64,000 nt of DNA from Thelephora terrestris (Eukaryota; Basidiomycota; Agaricomycetes; Thelephorales; Thelephoraceae): contig WIUZ02000005.1 of NCBI GenBank assembly GCA_015956445.1, forward strand, positions 1,922,001-1,986,000. Reading direction: 5' to 3'. Within the stretch, counting starts at the first letter, position 1. Each line of letters starts with the position of its first letter. The notes under the pieces were generated by a model. The model did no database searches, was not told the DNA's origin, and worked only from the letters and a program-made list of their open reading frames with translations. Made by a program: the position numbers and the translations under genes. This document shows positions 1 through 10,597 of this stretch, piece by piece.

Positions 1-1579
1 TGGAGAATGGATAGTGTTGTACAACCCATGCCCCATGGGGAAAGGATAGTGTTGTACAACCCATGCCCTATGGGGAACGGATAGTGTTGTACAACCCATG
101 GGGCATGAGAATCGGATAGCATTGTACAACCCATGGGGCATGGGAAATAGATAGTGTTGTACAACCCATGGGGCATGAGAATTGGATAGCATTGTACAAC
201 CCATGGGGCATGGGAAATAGATAGTGTTGTACAACCCATGACCCATGGGAAATGGATAGAGTTGTACAACCCATGCCCCATGGAGAATGGATAGTGTTGT
301 ACAACCCATGGGGCATGGGAAATGGATAGTGTTGTACAACCCATGGGGCATGGGAATCGGATAGGGTTGTACAACCCATGGGGCATGGGAAATAGATAGT
401 GTTGTACAACCCATGACCCATGGGAAATGGATAGTGTTGTACAACCCATGCCCCATGGAGAATGGATAGCGTTGTACAACCCATGGGGCATGGGAATTGG
501 ATAGTGTTGTACAACCCATGGGGCATGGAGAATGGATAGGGTTGTACAACCCATGCCCCATGGAGAAAGGATAGTGTTGTACAACCCATGGGGCATGGGA
601 ATCAGATAGTGTTGTACAACCCATGACCCATGGGGAACAGATAGTGTTGTACAACCCATGGGGCATGGAGAATGGATAGTGTTGTACAACCCATGACCCA
701 TGGGAAATGGATAGTGTTGTACAACCCATGCCCCATGGAGAATGGATAGCGTTGTACAACCCATGGGGCATGGGAATTGGATAGTGTTGTACAACCCATG
801 GGGCATGGAGAATGGATAGGGTTGTACAACCCATGCCCCATGGAGAAAGGATAGCGTTGTACAACCCATGGGGCATGGGAATCAGATAGTGTTGTACAAC
901 CCATGACCCATGGGGAACAGATAGTGTTGTACAACCCATGGGGCATGGAGAATGGATAGTGTTGTACAACCCATGCCCCATGGGGAAAGGATAGTGTTGT
1001 ACAACCCATGGGGCATGAGAATCGGATAGCATTGTACAACCCATGGGGCATGGGAAATAGATAGTGTTGTACAACCCATGACCCATGGGAAATGGATAGT
1101 GTTGTACAACCCATGCCCCATGGAGAATGGATAGCGTTGTACAACCCATGCCCCATGGGGAAAGGATAGCATTGTACAACCCATGAGGCATGGGGAAGGG
1201 ATAGTGTTGTACAACCCATGCCCCATGGAGAAAGGATAGCGTTGTACAACCCATGCCCCATGGAGAATGGATAGCGTTGTACAACCCATGACCCATGGGG
1301 AACAGATAGCATTGTACAACCCATGGGGCATGGGGAAGGGATAGTGTTGTACAACCCATGGGGCATGGGCAACAGATACCATTGTACAACCCATGGGGCA
1401 TGGGCAACGGATACTATTCCATTACCCATGGGTCATGGGTTGTACAATGGTATCTTTTCTCCATGGGTCATGGGTTGTACAACGCGTTGTACAATGTTGC
1501 ATGGCCCATGACCCATGGAGAATTGTCACGATGTATGGTCCATGACCCATGGAGAAAAGATAGCTGAAGGGGCTCCGCA
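1..1579 (-). repeat. 35-bp minisatellite array, right end of a Foldback-like element
   Basis: About 40 head-to-tail copies of a 35-bp unit. Each holds the perfect palindrome GTTGTACAAC followed by a near-palindromic CCATG(GGG/CCC/ACC)CATGG block and a GGATAG spacer. The array ends in a terminal sequence, GATAGCTGAAGGGGCTC at about 1563-1579, that is shared with the right end of the element at 31349-39949. This is therefore the right part of a second copy whose left part lies outside the window. The order of variant units between about 840 and 1400 matches the array at 36260-36864, so the two are copies of one ancestral array. Long open frames on the minus strand are a by-product of a stop-free unit and are not annotated as genes. 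Confidence 0.85.
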
Positions 1580-1645
1580 AACATCAGCACACGCGAGCCC
1601 TAGCTCGACATAATCCTTTCTGTCGACCGCTGAATCCTGCACACG

Positions 1646-1915
1646 TTAAACAACGAATGAAGGTTGACCGACAGACACGATCGAGAGGGAGCTCACTCTG
1701 ATCTCGGAGAGAAGATCGCTAGTCGAACCGATAACAGCCTTGGCTGGAGTGTTGCTCGGTACCTCCTTCGTACGATTTAGAGCTTCGATAGCGACACTCA
1801 ACCCTCTCTTTCGCTGAGATTTCGTGTTCATCGTCGAAACTCGGGATAGCCACGAGGAGATGGTGTGGTATGAAGGTTGGGAGGGAGAACCCGAAGCCCA
1901 ATACAAGCGTGGCAA
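1646..1915 (-). pseudogene. Possible N-terminal fragment of an NLR-type (NACHT/TPR) protein
   Basis: An 89-codon open stretch contains SNTPAKAVIGSTSDLLSEIR. From memory this resembles a helical segment (TPAKAVFGSVSVLLTxIR) found near the N-terminus of many Agaricomycete NACHT- or WD40-type proteins. No NTPase or repeat region follows on the minus strand before the minisatellite array, so at most a fragment or first exon is present. An upstream minus-strand frame crosses the poly-C tract at 2072-2098 and gives a glycine run that I consider an artefact. The family call rests on one short motif. Confidence 0.3.
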
Positions 1916-2071
1916 GCAGAGCCAGCGTCTGATGAATATATCCCACTTTGAACCGCGTTATTCTAGCCTCTGAATCCCAGGCTGGATTCCAGCCTAGTCG
2001 TTGGTAGATTTCAAGCCGCAGAATCCACCAAGATCTCACTTTCAACATTGTGTCCCAAAGCAACCTACAGT

Positions 2072-2098
2072 CCCCCCCCCCCCCCCCCCCCCCCCCCC
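2072..2098. repeat. Homopolymer of 27 C
   Basis: An uninterrupted run of C (G on the minus strand). It is probably unstable, and its exact length is unreliable in any assembly. No gene is supported in the surrounding interval 1920-2550. Confidence 0.95.
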
Positions 2099-2555
2099 AC
2101 TTGTCTGTGGCTGTAAACGACGCCATCAACCCCAAAGCGGTCCACATAGTGCACAGCGTATATTTCTACGAAAGTCAAGTCGTTTCGAGACGTTTTTTTA
2201 CGTACGTTGCATTAGGCTCGCTGCGCCTACGTGTGAGATAGGTGTTGCACCCAGCCTCCAACGGCGTTGAAGTCTCATGGGGGCGCTTCTATCCGGCAGG
2301 TTCGATTCCTACTGTCAATACAACTCCGGGTGCTTCGGAAATGTCTTTCGTAAGGTTTAACCTTTCGATGGTCTCGAGAGTGCACCGTCGGCGCGAGACC
2401 TTGCGTTCACGGTCGGAACCCGCGGTGGCTACAGGCAAGCGGTGTGGAAAGGTCGTAAGGAAATGAGCGATCATTCAGATTGAGTAACTACCAACTCGCA
2501 AGTTACTCGAGACAACAGGTATGAACTACGTAAACCCCAGCAAAGCATTTGCAAT

Positions 2556-5166
2556 TTAATACGGAAGCGGCCACTTCCAACCCTCGTACTCCCAAGACGC
2601 GCTGCCCATCCCCTGCACAGTGAAGTTTTCATGTTTCGGTGGTGGAGTACCGTCGACGGTCAGCCAAGCATCCCCATCTGGTAAAATATAGTCCCCAAGA
2701 CATGCCCACGCGAAGTCTGTATCCTGGATGATCTCTTTCAAGCTACTCACGAAGCCATCTACCGGACATAACCCATATCTCGTTTCCTCCGGACAATACT
2801 TGAGCGGGGAGAGAGGGACAGGCGCATCGTTCACGATAACACGGATCTGTTCACCTGTAGTGGAAGCACACGACAAGACTAAACACACGTCAGGGATGAG
2901 GTCGGTTATGGGAAACCTGGGTAGAATGGACTTGCGTTGGAACTGAACGTTCGTTGCAAAAGGTGCAACCTCGTGTGCAATAAAAGACCTGTTTTCCGGT
3001 ATGTAGTCGTATGGGAGCGGACCGGTCGCAGCGAGCGTCGAAAGGTTGAGCGCGGTCAAGACTACCCATGGCCCATCAGTGGGACTCGATGGGATTATGT
3101 GGACAGAATACACAGCTTACCATTGACGACAGTGACTTCATGAGTGGCATCGACATACAATGACCGTCCGTCCAAGGGAAATGTAATGGGATTGTCATCA
3201 AGCGTCGAGTTTGTAGTTGAGTTGTGCTGTGCAAGCATATAACGATCTGTCAAGCGGAAGGCGAAGGAAATGGGAGTCGTTGTGACGCACAGTTTGAATC
3301 GGAGTCTTGGTCAACCTTGCCACCAACTCTTGGACGTATCCGATACCTTGGGCACGTCCGACAGGAGATCCAAACCCTGAAGTGTACCAAAAGTTCAAGT
3401 CAAACCTGAGAGAAGAACGGTTCGAGTTTCCTGGTGCCATGTTTATCAGGCCTAGGCGGAAAGCTCACGAATAATCAAACCCTTCCCATTCCTCTTTTGT
3501 GAACAAAGGACAGAAGCTGGAGTAACCCAAAGCGACGGTCTATATCCGAAAAAGAAGTGACACGGATGAATAATTCCGTGGGGGTTCTGGAGCTGTTAAA
3601 TTCCGTACCTCATACGCACACAGGTTCTGCATCGCGAAGATATCTGGGATCTCGAATTGGTGACCGGAAATGAGGGAATTTATCCTCTTCAAGGCGGGCT
3701 GGAGGTACCTAGGTAAGGGGATTGGAAATCAATGTCAGGGACGTGTTGTAACCAGGAGGTGCACGCTTGCCTGTTTGCCCATTGGGTGACAAACCAACCA
3801 GCACGTCCGCCCCTCTTCGGATGCCAAGCATTCAGACAGCTGTGAGTTGGGAACTCAGCTGGGGCTGTAAGACTCCCCCTTGGTCATAACGTACGTGGTA
3901 TAGGGCGCAAGGGTATTGTTGAACTAGATGGTGGTCAGATGGGGACCCGGGGCTGGGTCTTGAAAATATTCACGCACCTTTGATGATTCGATGGTGATAC
4001 TCTGTTCGTACTGCCCATCGAAAGGGTAACCGAAGAAACCGATCGCAAAGTTGAGTGCGGATGCCAACATGCGGTCCCTTGAAAACAAGTTGGTGAGCAG
4101 TTAACTGCAAAGCGGCTTGGGGTTGACCAACTGAGATTCAGTACGGAATACGGGCAATGTGTTCGTCTCCGTGAAGTTCTATGCGTTGTCAGGAGCCGAG
4201 AATGTGGAAAAGTCTCAAAGGCCTCTGACCGACCTTGAGAAGGTTGCCGTATTTGAGGCGCACGGTGGCACCAAGCTCAACTGAAAGTGGCCCTCAGCAA
4301 GATTTTTCCATAAACCTGCGTAAAATCTCTTACATAATTGGTGACGACCGAATGGTGTCAAAACTGTGAGACTCATTTGTCAGTTGCGGTACAAGGTGTC
4401 TGACGTATCTAGAGCACGGACCTTCTCCCCCAAGCTTGAATGTCCTGGGAAAAATTTGTCCACTGTTAAAAGACAGCTGGAAGGATCTCACCAGTCGTTC
4501 AAGAATGCCAGTTTTCCAGTTGCCGTCCAGTTCCCGCCAACCGCATGTATTCTTTCACCGAAGGCGGCAGGTTCAGATGGAGAGTAGGCTATCGGATATA
4601 GATGAGCCGCGTCAGTGTTGAGCCGTTTGCCGAGTGAAAAACTCACTATCTCTGGTAGGGTATCGCGCCCCGTGGCGATGTAAGAGATGTAGGCCTGTGA
4701 CACTACACCCATCTGGAGCCTCTGGGCCCGCTTCGACGCCAAAGGTTCCAACAGGGTTCGAATACCACGGGCTGAGATTCCCCCACCTCTTGAGAATGTC
4801 GAAATTGTTGGTTGAGAGCTCGTCAGGGACTACGAGGAGCCCTTGCCCTCCAGAGCTCAACTTCGGGTAGGCAGGGGCGGTGGCAAGTAGGGCTGGTTCA
4901 CCTCCGGTTGGCGTAGGACCCGAGTAACCGATATCGGAAGGGAAAAGAGTTGGATCGTAATTCACTGGACTTGCTGGAGGATACGGATGAAACTCAGTCG
5001 ACCCGACCCATGGTTGGGCGTGTGCGGCAAGGTCCTGGACGTCCGTGGTCCGCTTGGATATATGATGAATACCACCCTGTGACTGGGGGAACAGAATGCG
5101 AGTCGTGATGATACCAGCAAAGAATGCGAGGACTATAGGCGTGTAAGAACGCGTTGAGGTGCCCAT
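2556..5166 (-). CDS. Histidine acid phosphatase (phytase-like)
   Basis: A multi-exon minus-strand gene. The start is an ATG at 5166, followed by a hydrophobic segment (IVLAFFAGIITTRILF) that looks like a signal anchor or signal peptide. The first exon ends just after LLHRHGARYPT, the RHGxRxP signature of the histidine acid phosphatase (branch 2) family; its His forms the phosphohistidine intermediate. Later exons read GNWTATGKLAFLNDW (about 4490-4540), ELGATVRLKYG (about 4240-4290), DRMLASALNFAIGFFG (about 4040-4090), SFCPLFTKEEWEGFDY (about 3475-3525), DLNFWYTSGFGSPVGRAQG (about 3330-3400) and DATHEVTVVN (about 3125-3155). The protein ends WKWPLPY at 2556. The order and spacing match fungal 3-phytase or acid phosphatases that release phosphate from phytate outside the cell. 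The usual HD proton-donor motif reads HE here. Exact splice sites were not all fixed. Confidence 0.85.
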
Positions 5167-5318
5167 CTTCAGGCGAAGAGCAGCGAGGAGAGAGCAAGTG
5201 GGGCACTATAAGCGCCAGTCAATCCCGCCTGTCCAGAATGTAGGATCAACATACCACGTGGTTTAAAGTTCCCGGTCCCGTCCTTCAACTGATCGGCCGG
5301 CAACCCAAATACTCGAAA

Positions 5319-5606
5319 ATGGGCTGCTTTACCAAACCAAAGCGGACGTATGATCCGGAAGGCCTCAGAGACCTCTCAATTTGTGAGGGTTGTGGTCTTG
5401 AGGAAAGGGTATACAACCTAGCACGCCTTTTCCACGGCAAGCTGTCAGATGAGCATAAAAAATCTCAAAGGCTCTACGACTGCCCCTGCGGTTATCAAAT
5501 ACAGAGAAACGAGCCAACCGCGTACCGGTCGATGAGGGTTGGGAGAATATGTGATGGCGGTGTTAGTTTCTCGCAAGTTCTAGCACAGCCAACTATCAGC
5601 TACTAG
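5319..5606 (+). CDS. Small hypothetical ORF, weak
   Basis: 95 codons from a true ATG, lying between two divergent genes. It contains CEGCGLEE and YDCPCGYQIQ, a CxxC pair and a CPC that could bind metal. I recognise no family. It could equally be a chance frame or leader sequence of the gene that starts at 5881. Confidence 0.2.
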   Translation: MGCFTKPKRTYDPEGLRDLSICEGCGLEERVYNLARLFHGKLSDEHKKSQRLYDCPCGYQIQRNEPTAYRSMRVGRICDGGVSFSQVLAQPTISY

Positions 5607-5880
5607 TTGAGATTTACGCTATCAATTGTTCAACTTGTGCCTTAATATTAACGGTTAGTGAGAAACTCAGGCGAGTTGTCACGGAACCAATCTCGACTTT
5701 TGGCTGGAGAAAGCGATCGTGGGCGACCGTGGGAAAACTTCCCAAGCTCCTTCACGTGTCTACCAAGAGACGGAATTCGGCAGAGGTCAATCCTGGTCAA
5801 TCAGTTGAAAACGAACCCCCCTTCCTCACCATTGCCATCTTTCCACTCGTTTTAACACCTCTGGAGATCGAAAGGTCGAC

Positions 5881-7516
5881 ATGGACGCGAGGGGACCACC
5901 GAAGTAAGCACAATTCCGCCGTGATCGCGTTCTGCACGCTGAAACGCGGTTCTTACATTTGCAGACGGAGAAAACTCACCGATAAGGAGCTACCGAACTC
6001 TTTAAAGCATCACGAATCATTCGCGGGAGAGGCACAGATGTACCAGGAATTGCTAGACATGGAGAGAAAGTTGGACTGGACGATGTCGAGGAAGAAGGTC
6101 GAAATTGAGGACGCGTTAGCCAGGGTACAGCCGGTACGCCAAATTAGTTTTCTCTGGTTTTGTACAGCAGTTTCCAACACCTGGATGCGAATAGGTGCCA
6201 AGGATGCTCCGGATATTCCTCAGTCACACTGTTTCCGGTCAAGTGTGGCAACAGCCGGAAACTGGTGACCCCAACCACAACTTCGACACTGGCCAAGGTA
6301 TCCCCGCATGGCAACTGAAGATAGAGGGTAGAGTCTTGGAGGTGAGCGCTGGCTGAACTAGGTGCAAACGTTCTATGTTCTGATGGTATCATAGCTTCCT
6401 GGCCAACGCCCAAAAGATCGGCTCCCGCTTCCAAAATTCTCTCAGCTTGTGAAGCGAATGGTTGTAGAAATTGACCGCAATCCGGGAGCGTATCCAGACG
6501 GTAACGTGGCAGAGGTCCGTCTTTCGAGGTTGCAATTCAAGGTTGTATGCAAAATGGCTGACGTCCGTCCCAGTGGCCCAGAGCCCAAACGCAAACGCCA
6601 CCTATGGATGGTTTTACGTTACGCAAGACTGGTGACGCACCTGCAAGAATTCGAATTATCCTCTACCTCAGTCACCAACCTTCCCAATACAAGCTTCACC
6701 CTGAACTTGGTGGGTCTGCTTCATGACGGTCGCTTTGGTTGGGGCTTATACCGAGCAGCCAATCTACTCTGCCTGAAGGAGGACTCACGGATAAACGTGA
6801 TCAACGCCTTATGGAACTATATCAAAATCAACGGTTTGCAGGACAAAGTTGATCGGAAAACAGTCAGAACAAATGACGAACTTCGAGCGGTGGGTCCTTC
6901 CGCAAGCGGGGTTTCCTTGCAGTGCTTACAATGTACAATGTCTATTTCTCAGCTTTTTGGGGCCGAAACTGTGCATTTTACGCAGTTGCCCGAGATTGTG
7001 AATCGGTTCCTCATGCCCCCGGATCCTATCGTGCTTCCTTACATGATAAATCCCGCAACTGCGCCACCCGAGCGACCCTTCGCTTGGGACGTCGAGGTTA
7101 AGCTAGAGGACCTATCCCTCAAACACCGCATGAAGAGTGTCACGCTTGATGCCAATCAAGCCACACTGAAGACTCTTGGTGATGTCGACGAGGAGGTGGG
7201 TCGCTCGTGGTCTCTCCCGGCTTGATCAACACAATCTCTTACATCCCAACAGATCGCAGTCCACATTCAGTCACTACACAATTCGGCGAACAAGTCCACA
7301 TTCCTCCGCTCGTTCGCACAAGAGCCAGCGGAGTTCATTCAGACGTGGTTAGCCTCTCAGTCTCGGGATTTGGAGACCGTTTTGGGAAGTGGTATTTCGG
7401 ACGGTGCTACGATCAGACTGGAGGATCTTAAAAGGAGCGAATTTTTCAAGTTACCGTGGGTGGAAGAGGCAGTTGCGATTCAGCACGGGTTTGAGCTATC
7501 GCAAAAGAACTCGTGA
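5881..7516 (+). CDS. SMARCD/Rsc6-type SWI/SNF chromatin-remodelling subunit (SWIB domain)
   Basis: Start is ATG at 5881 (MDARGPPK), with the first intron right after (GTAAGC to TTGCAG, ending about 5965). The exons then give RRKLTDKELPNSL, MERKLDWTMSRKKVE, RMLRIFLSHTVSGQVWQ, MVVEIDRNPGAYPDGNVAE, INALWNYIKINGLQDKVDR (SWIB core), LPEIVNRFLMPPDPIVL and APPERPFAWDVEV. The last exon encodes the helical C-terminus ending ELSQKNS, with TGA at 7514-7516. The motif order is that of SMARCD/BAF60, Snf12 and Rsc6, nuclear subunits that join the ATP-dependent remodeller to transcription factors. At least four introns interrupt it. The sequence cannot tell whether it serves the SWI/SNF or the RSC complex; basidiomycetes may use one protein for both. 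Confidence 0.92.
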
Positions 7517-8555
7517 TCTTTTTCGTAGGCACAGTTGCTTTGTCGGTTTGTTCTTCCTAACTTGTCCCACGACCGAGAGGGAGGGGGTCTTGTTTTAGTG
7601 GGTGAGGTGTCATCGTTTCTGAGCCATGTCTAGGCTCAGCTCCGAAGTTCCCTACTTTTAGCGTACACGAGCTGAGCTCACCTCTCTCCCTGCTATCTGT
7701 CGGGGCTTACCGTACTGATGCGCAGGACTCGGAGCTTGACGTTCTGTTCTTTGTGTGCGGCTATTCGTAATACGAAGGAAAATCACCTTTACTACATTCC
7801 CGAACTGACCTCTGGGTGTTTCTCCGCGCTCAAGTCCGCCGGGGAGAGGTTAAGGAATCCGGATTGTTGTGCGGAAGTGCCAGTATGACTCGCCCTAAGG
7901 ACGACAGGGAACTTCGGCCTCGTTCATTCCGCATAGAATTGCTTACCCATGGCGCTGTTGATGATCATGAACTCGAAGCAAGGTTGCCGCGTAGGTGTGG
8001 TTTGCGCCGCTGAATTTGGTCCTGTCAGGTTCAATGCGCTCTCTAGTACCCAGTGGGGGCTTGGAGCCTGAAGCTTGAAGTGCTACAGAAGCCCGACTCT
8101 GTTGGAGGCCCTGCGCCCCTCAGCCGCTGTGCAAGCAACCACCTTCTTCCCCTTCACGTCTCCTTTGGGCCCGGTGCCACTTTTCTCTGCATTCTTACCC
8201 TAATCTTCACGGCCGTCATGCAATTCAAACTTATCGCCGGGTGACCCTTGCTGTCGATTCCGTCAATGGCCGTATGTGTGGAAGTGTAGGCCACTGTAAA
8301 TCTTCTACAAGAACATCTGACGATGGGAAGGGTAAAATATTGACTTATTTTGCAGTTGGTTCAAACCCGAAGTCTTCAAACCGATGTTACATGATAGTGC
8401 ACGAGTACTCAACTACAATCTCTGGGATGCCTTCCACGCAGCATAGTAAATTTCCATTCCGTCAACGAATCCAGGCTTACGAGGGCTCCAGTCAAGGAGC
8501 GTGCGTGCGAGGTAGGGTCTGATCCTCGTGGTAGTGCAAGCCGCTTTCTCAAAAG
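7517..8555. other. Intergenic, no supported gene
   Basis: Space between convergent genes. Short frames on the plus strand (for example 7816-8013 and 8241-8522) lack ATG starts or recognisable motifs. A 12-bp inverted pair, CCGAAGTTCCCT at 7642 and its complement at 7906, is the only structure I noticed, and it does not extend. Confidence 0.6.
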
Positions 8556-9472
8556 CTACGCAGAATCAATCAGTCGCGGAAGATAGGCAATGTCTTGGTA
8601 GAAAAAATGCTTACCGTTGGTTGGTTCCCTAAACTTATACCCCTTGGCTCCGCTGACCTTACAAAGCATGGCAAGGACTTCCTCAACGCTCTCGGTATAC
8701 TCATTGGTGATATCAAAGATCGATCCACCGACTATGCTTCCCCGCTCCACAGCTCTCAGATACGCGTCGGCCAAATCTTCCTGGTGGATAATCGAGTACC
8801 TTCCTCCAGGAGTTCCGACGCCGACGACTTCGCCAGCGTGTGCGCTAGGGAACAGCATGTTCCCAAGAAGAGATACGGAACGACCGATCATCCAAGGAGA
8901 GCGAATGACGATGCCGTCGAGGACGGTGCTACCGACAACGTTACGTTCGTGAACCGCCCGCCAGGCCGCATACGAGTGAGAGGTTTCCGTGGGGGTGGTG
9001 TCCGTAACGATTTCGTCACGGTTGTCGCCGTGGACCCGAACCCGGGAGGTTTCGACGTAAATGAGGTTCGCGGCATAAGCGGGGCGAACGGATTTTGCGG
9101 CCGCCGTCAGCAGGTTTAACAACTTTGCTGGAGTATCGGGGCCGAACGTCGTGGTGGCGTTGACGACTGCTTCGACATTGGCCAGCAAGTGCTTCCACTT
9201 GTCTATATCTGTGGGGTCACAGACGATGGGTATGACTGCCGACTACGTGTGAGCCCGACGAATGAAGTTTGAGGGCAACACACGTACTCTCTTCGGTCGC
9301 GAGCTGTCTTACCGTTGATTCAGAGCGGGTCTGACCATAAACGATGTGTCCAGCACGTAGGAACGCCTGAGCGATGGGGAATCCGATAGTGCCAGTTACG
9401 CTATTGGGTTTGTCAGATGACGAATGAAAAAGCAGGAGTCGAATTGATCTACCCGAGAATGATAACCTTCAT
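8556..9472 (-). CDS. NAD(P)-dependent epimerase/dehydratase-like protein (extended SDR)
   Basis: ATG at 9472 gives MKVIILG. An intron follows, then VTGTIGFPIAQAFLRAGHIV, so the Rossmann motif GVTGTIG (GxxGxxG) spans the first splice junction. A second intron at about 9200-9290 precedes the long exon. That exon includes NVEAVVNATTTFGP, a segment with LIYVETSRVRVHG, then WRAVHERNVVGS, VVIRSPWMIG-like text, GRYSIIHQEDLADAYLRAVE and DITNEYTESVEEVL, and stops at 8556. The fold is that of atypical or extended SDR enzymes of the NmrA/epimerase class. The classical YxxxK triad is not obvious, so the protein may bind nucleotide without classical SDR catalysis. Substrate unknown. Confidence 0.8.
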
Positions 9473-10597
9473 GCTTATTTGAGGATCGATGATAGCATCC
9501 TCAGTACACTGGACCCAAGGTTTATATACCCCGGGCTATCTAAAGAGGGGGCAATGGCAGATGACAAGCCCCCGTACGCGGGGAATTAACCCGCACCACG
9601 GCGTGGGGACCGGTCCCGGTATTCAGCGATATGACAGAAGTTGGACGAAACAGATTCTTGAGGTTAACCGATCGGACGCGCAAGTGTAGCCAGTCCTCGG
9701 CGCTAGTCGGTGATCCTATTCTTGCGCGACAGACTGATCTTCCATCACGGCGGATTACAGCGCGGGCCGCGCCGTCCCCCACGAACGAGGGTGGTATAAA
9801 CCCAGGCTGCTATCTCCAAGGCGCGATCTGGTATGTTACTCGCCTCGGCGCGTTCTCTGGTTTCTCGTGACCACGTCCCTTCCAGCAATAACTATTCTCA
9901 CCGGTTACAAGTCCTTGATGCGGGCGTCAGCTTCACGTGTCCAGGGTTGTGGCACGAGTTCCTGGTCCTCTCGAGACTCGAGTGGCGCTGTTTTCACCGG
10001 ATCAACTGGCCCTGGACCTAACCGTTTTGTATAAGAGTACATATGTGATCCCCTCCCCCCAGTGATGACCTCGTGGCCGATCCATTCTTTATCAGAGCCG
10101 TTGTATCACTCGCAATGGAGCTTCCGGAAATGGTTTTAAGAATTGTACATGAGTTGGTGGACTAATCGATTATTTATTAGGGTGATTGTGTATTGGGATA
10201 AGCCTTATTTACGTGCGGGTGGCCTTAATTGAGCTCGTTCTTTGCTCTTTGCTGCCGCGTGCTGACCGCGACTGCGAATCAGGATCTCGAAGATGAGACT
10301 GAGCAACCAAGAGTTCAATTTTGCCTCAAGTGAAGGTGCATCGAATGTCCAAATGGCAAAGGGCTCTCCGTAGTCCGCCCGGCCCGATGGACGGAAGTAA
10401 ATCCATTCCGACTCCCTGACGAGTCGTCCCGAGCCCCGAGGCTGTCCTTCTGACCGAACCCCAACACCAAAACTAGGACGACCGAACCTGAGGCCAGGGG
10501 ACTGGAGGTGTGTATATGGAGTTTGGACCTTGAGGCCTTGCTGCTTGCTTGTGTCTGGTGGCTGATTAATTATTATCTGAAGAGGTTCAAAGAAACG
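9473..10597. other. Intergenic, shared 5' region of divergent genes
   Basis: This interval separates the start of the SDR-like gene (-) from that of the HDAC-like gene (+), so it should hold both promoters. I see no convincing ORF, tRNA or repeat. Short frames at 9489-9870 lack family motifs. Confidence 0.6.

Noticed and set aside
68-1429. Repeat-protein genes read from the minisatellite (also 31373-33017 and 34216-36859)
   Set aside because: Three overlapping frames give the same cyclic peptide because the unit is 35 bp; there is no start context, intron pattern or domain.
1-1500. CRISPR-like repeat array
   Set aside because: Units are contiguous 35-bp tandem repeats without unique spacers, and the genome is eukaryotic.
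2250-2335. tRNA gene suggested by GGTTCGATTCC at about 2308
   Set aside because: The T-arm pairs only 4 of 5, and no acceptor or D-arm partner could be found at the right distance.
7642-7917. 12-bp inverted repeat as ends of a small transposon
   Set aside because: Similarity stops after 12 bp, there is no target duplication, and termini are unlike known families.
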